A DNA stretch of 64,000 bases. Origin: Epilithonimonas zeae (GTDB lineage Bacteria; Bacteroidota; Bacteroidia; Flavobacteriales; Weeksellaceae). Position numbers and translations under genes: made by a program. Under the pieces are notes generated by a model. That model was not told the DNA's origin. It did no database searches and saw only the letters and a program-made list of their open reading frames with translations. The stretch is from assembly GCF_900141765.1 (NCBI RefSeq), contig NZ_FSRK01000001.1, positions 2,170,001-2,234,000 on the forward strand. Direction: 5' to 3'. Shown piece after piece: positions 61,688-64,000 of the stretch (positions within the stretch are counted from its first letter, which is position 1; the number at the start of each line of letters is the position of its first letter).

Positions 61688-62122
61688 ATGAATCTGCGAT
61701 ATATTTTTCCGATTTTAATTTTAATGATTTTATCATTTTCAAAATCCGAAAATGAGCGATTCAAATATTATCAGCCAATCAGTAAGACTCAGGAAATCGA
61801 AGTTTTATATCTGACTTGGGATGATACTTCTCTTCCAAACTTTATAAAAGTTTCCGATTATCAAAAATATGTGGACAAAGCAGAGTTGTTTGAATATTGT
61901 TTTTATGTTGATTCCAAAGATCCGGAAAAAAGAAAGTTCAAAATTCCGGTTACGACAGATAAATTGATTAAGAAAATTCCACTCACATTAAAAGGAAAAT
62001 TCTACAAAACCAAACAGTTTGACGACACTTTCCCTACACCACTTTTCGAAGATTTAAGAAAAACCGGTGATTTGAAATTCAAAACTGAGAATGATGAGTT
62101 TCTGGTTTTTGTTCTGGAGTGA
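61688..62122 (+). CDS. Exported hypothetical protein
   Basis: From ATG 61688 (MNLRYIFPILILMILSFSKS) the 144-residue protein has a signal peptide or membrane anchor and a basic, beta-rich body (EIEVLYLTWDDTSLPNFIKV). An ATG three codons earlier is possible. It lies 16 bases after the DinB-fold gene. No family recognised. Confidence 0.6.
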   Translation: MNLRYIFPILILMILSFSKSENERFKYYQPISKTQEIEVLYLTWDDTSLPNFIKVSDYQKYVDKAELFEYCFYVDSKDPEKRKFKIPVTTDKLIKKIPLTLKGKFYKTKQFDDTFPTPLFEDLRKTGDLKFKTENDEFLVFVLE

Positions 62123-62127
62123 ATTAG

Positions 62128-62270
62128 AACCACAAAAATTTTTAACACAAAGTCCACAAAGTTTTTTTTAAAATTCAAATGTTTTAAGGTCACAAGGTTT
62201 ATACTTCGCAACTATATTTACTATATAATTATTTGTGACCTTTGCGAAAATCATTGTAAACTTTGTGGTT
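62128..62270. repeat. ACCACAAAG-type intergenic inverted repeat
   Basis: AACCACAAA (62128-62136) pairs with CTTTGTGGTT (62261-62270), and similar CACAAAG/CTTTGTG words occur between. Such repeats are common in flavobacterial intergenic regions. Confidence 0.45.
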
Positions 62271-62318
62271 AGTCAGAACTTTACAATTTTCTTAAGATAA
62301 AACTAATCTCAAAAACCT

Positions 62319-62326
62319 TACTTTTG
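62319..62326 (+). promoter_or_regulatory. -7 element TACTTTTG before rlmB
   Basis: TACTTTTG matches TAnnTTTG and lies 18 bases before the ATG at 62345. Confidence 0.45.
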
Positions 62327-62344
62327 CAAAACAAATTTTTATAA

Positions 62345-63097
62345 ATGAACGAACAGAAAAAAGATGATTTCATCTTCGGATTAAGACCTGTAATGGAAGC
62401 TTTGGAAGCTGGAAAAACAGTGGATAAAATCTTTGTCCAAAATGCTTTGCAAGGCGAAATCTATATAGAACTGAAACAACTTCTTGCCAAACACAACCTG
62501 CGTCCAAACTATGTTCCTGTAGAAAAACTCAACCGTTTTACAAGAAAAAACCATCAAGGTGTGGTTGCTTTCATTTCTGACGTTCCTTTTTATAAAATTG
62601 AAGATGTCCTGCCTCAACTTTTCGAAGAAGGAAAAACGCCTTTCATCCTGATTCTTGACAGATTGACCGATGTCAGAAACTTTGGAGCCATTTGTAGAAC
62701 TGCAGAATGTGTTGGAATCGATGCAATTCTGATTCCTGAAAAAGGTGGTGCTCCAATCAACTCAGACGCGATTAAAACTTCGGCTGGAGCCATTTATAAC
62801 ATTAAGATTTGTAAAGAAAAAAATCTCGCTCATTCGGTGGATTTTTTACAACAAAGTGGCATCAAAGTGTTTTCTGCAACAGAAAAGGCGCAGAAATTGA
62901 TATACGATGCAGACTTCACAGAACCGTGCGCAATCGTGATGGGAAATGAGGAAACGGGGATTTCGAAAGAAGTACTTCATCATTCGGATGAGAAAATAAA
63001 ACTTCCGATAGAAGGTAAAACCCAATCTCTGAACGTCTCTGTAGCGTGTGGTGCAATTCTTTATGAAGCCGTAAGACAGAAAATTATTAATAACTAA
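62345..63097 (+). CDS. rlmB: 23S rRNA 2'-O-methyltransferase RlmB (SpoU/TrmH family)
   Basis: The 250-residue protein has an N-terminal substrate-binding domain (FIFGLRPVMEALEAGKTVDK) and the SPOUT domain with motif 1 DRLTDVRNFGAICRTAE, motif 2 IVMGNEETGIS and motif 3 LNVSVACGAILYEAVRQ. RlmB methylates G2251 of 23S rRNA. TrmH-like substrates are possible, but the length and N-domain favour RlmB. Confidence 0.88.
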   Translation: MNEQKKDDFIFGLRPVMEALEAGKTVDKIFVQNALQGEIYIELKQLLAKHNLRPNYVPVEKLNRFTRKNHQGVVAFISDVPFYKIEDVLPQLFEEGKTPFILILDRLTDVRNFGAICRTAECVGIDAILIPEKGGAPINSDAIKTSAGAIYNIKICKEKNLAHSVDFLQQSGIKVFSATEKAQKLIYDADFTEPCAIVMGNEETGISKEVLHHSDEKIKLPIEGKTQSLNVSVACGAILYEAVRQKIINN

Positions 63098-63108
63098 AAG
63101 ATTTATTT

Positions 63109-63215
63109 GGGCAACTTATCCGCCTTCCGCTCCAAATATTTTTTGCAGAAAATTTCAAATTCAATAGAACTTGAGAACAAGCAAAAAAGGATTTCCGCTC
63201 AAGTCGGGTTGCTGC
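63109..63215 (-). repeat. Dispersed ~105-bp intergenic repeat, copy 2
   Basis: This is inverted relative to the copy at 47012-47115. The outer parts (GACTTGAGCGGAAATCC, GGAGCGGAAGGCGG) are nearly identical and the centre varies. It lies after rlmB. Confidence 0.8.
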
Positions 63216-63256
63216 AATTCAGTGTTCCAATAAAAATCTTTTATCAAACATCAATT

Positions 63257-64000
63257 ATGAAAAAAATAACAGCGCTTGCGCTAATTGCGATAACATTAGT
63301 AGCTTGTAAAAAAGAAACAAAAACCGTTACAAGAGTTGACCCAAAAACAGGAAAAACAGAAACTGTAACTGTAGAAGTTTCTCCGGAAGAAGCTGCAAAA
63401 CCAAAAGCTATTGCTGACAGCAGTGGCATTTACAAACAAAAATTCATTTTGGAAAAAGGAACTACTTATCCTTTAGTTTCTTACCAGAGAGAAATTCAGC
63501 AACTCACTTCGCCTGATGGAAAAACAGTATCCGGAACAAGCGAATCTACAGACGAAATGTCCATTACCGTCAATGATTTCAAGGACAACATTTACGACCT
63601 GACTCTTAATATGGTTGGGAAAAGAATGTCAAGTTCAGCCAACGGAAAAACAATGGTTATTGACACCAAACAAGCTGCTCCAAAAGAGGAAGGTTTGAAA
63701 ATGGAATATATGATCAGCAAAGGTCTTGCAGGCAATAAACTGAATGTAAAAATGGACGCTTTTGGAAACATCAAATCCGTAACCGGTTTTGAAACTGTTC
63801 ATAATAATCTAAGAAAAGCCATCGCAGGAACAATCAAAGACAAAAAACAACAAGACGCCATTATTGAGAACTTCAAAGCTGGTTTCAATGAGGAAATGAT
63901 GAAGGAGCAATTAGGTAAAAACCTTAAATTGATACCTTCAAAAGGTGCTAAAATTGGAGAAAAATGGTCAACTTCCGAAGATATTGACCCAAGTGGAAAA
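63257..64000 (+). CDS. Lipoprotein of DUF6263-like type (3' end outside window)
   Basis: From ATG 63257 (MKKITALALIAITLVACKKE) the frame stays open for 248 codons to the window end. The lipobox LVAC and a charged KKE after it mark a lipoprotein. The body (EKGTTYPLVSYQREIQQLTS, KGLAGNKLNVKMDAFGNIKS) resembles DUF6263 proteins of Flavobacteriia, an assignment from memory. Function unknown. Confidence 0.7.
   Translation, partial: MKKITALALIAITLVACKKETKTVTRVDPKTGKTETVTVEVSPEEAAKPKAIADSSGIYKQKFILEKGTTYPLVSYQREIQQLTSPDGKTVSGTSESTDEMSITVNDFKDNIYDLTLNMVGKRMSSSANGKTMVIDTKQAAPKEEGLKMEYMISKGLAGNKLNVKMDAFGNIKSVTGFETVHNNLRKAIAGTIKDKKQQDAIIENFKAGFNEEMMKEQLGKNLKLIPSKGAKIGEKWSTSEDIDPSGK

Overview
The window is AT-rich chromosomal DNA of a Bacteroidetes bacterium, most likely class Flavobacteriia and close to Chryseobacterium. 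Four things point there. Promoter-like motifs have the Bacteroidetes form TTG-N19-TAnnTTTG. A MoxR/DUF58/BatD-like/BatA/BatB aerotolerance operon is present. holA is arranged divergently from an orphan HsdR-N protein. Secreted proteins have Flavobacteriia-style signal peptides. I see no rRNA, tRNA or CRISPR array.

Layout. 1-556: tail of a di-haem cytochrome c peroxidase gene. 0.6-6.4 kb: a DNA-damage island with AlkB, an S24-type regulator, DinB and a stand-alone DnaE. It is visibly richer in G+C than its surroundings. 7.0-11.1 kb: an NmrA-like oxidoreductase, an NTF2-like protein, an AraC regulator and a ClC channel. 11.3-14.6 kb: secreted and hypothetical genes, a membrane-bound LuxR-type regulator and a truncated oxidoreductase fragment. 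14.8-18.6 kb: a stress cluster with a four-helix-bundle protein, a Zn-alcohol dehydrogenase and a large-subunit catalase.

19.07-44.46 kb: a transposable, Mu-like element. It has a cleavable repressor, a small HTH gene, MuA- and MuB-like transposition proteins, an early operon, lysis genes (lysozyme, probable unimolecular spanin, holin), and a full contractile tail and baseplate set (sheath, tube, frameshifting chaperone, tape measure, hub, gpV-, gpW-, gpJ- and gpI-like proteins) ending in several receptor-binding genes. No terminase, portal, head protease or capsid gene is present. This makes it a candidate transposable tailocin, or a headless remnant of a Mu-like phage.

44.6-64 kb: ordinary host genes. 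They include a two-component system next to Usp-like and DUF1275 genes, trxB, holA, an AsmA-like protein, the Bat operon, a DinB-family protein, rlmB and a lipoprotein cut by the window end. Two inverted copies of a ~105-bp repeat lie at 47.0 and 63.1 kb.

How the genes work together. The phage-like repressor and the chromosomal S24 regulator of the polymerase cassette share a cleavage-site-like motif. DNA damage may therefore de-repress both the mutagenic polymerases and the tail element. Lysozyme, spanin and holin would release tail particles, and the duplicated fibres would set which cells they bind.
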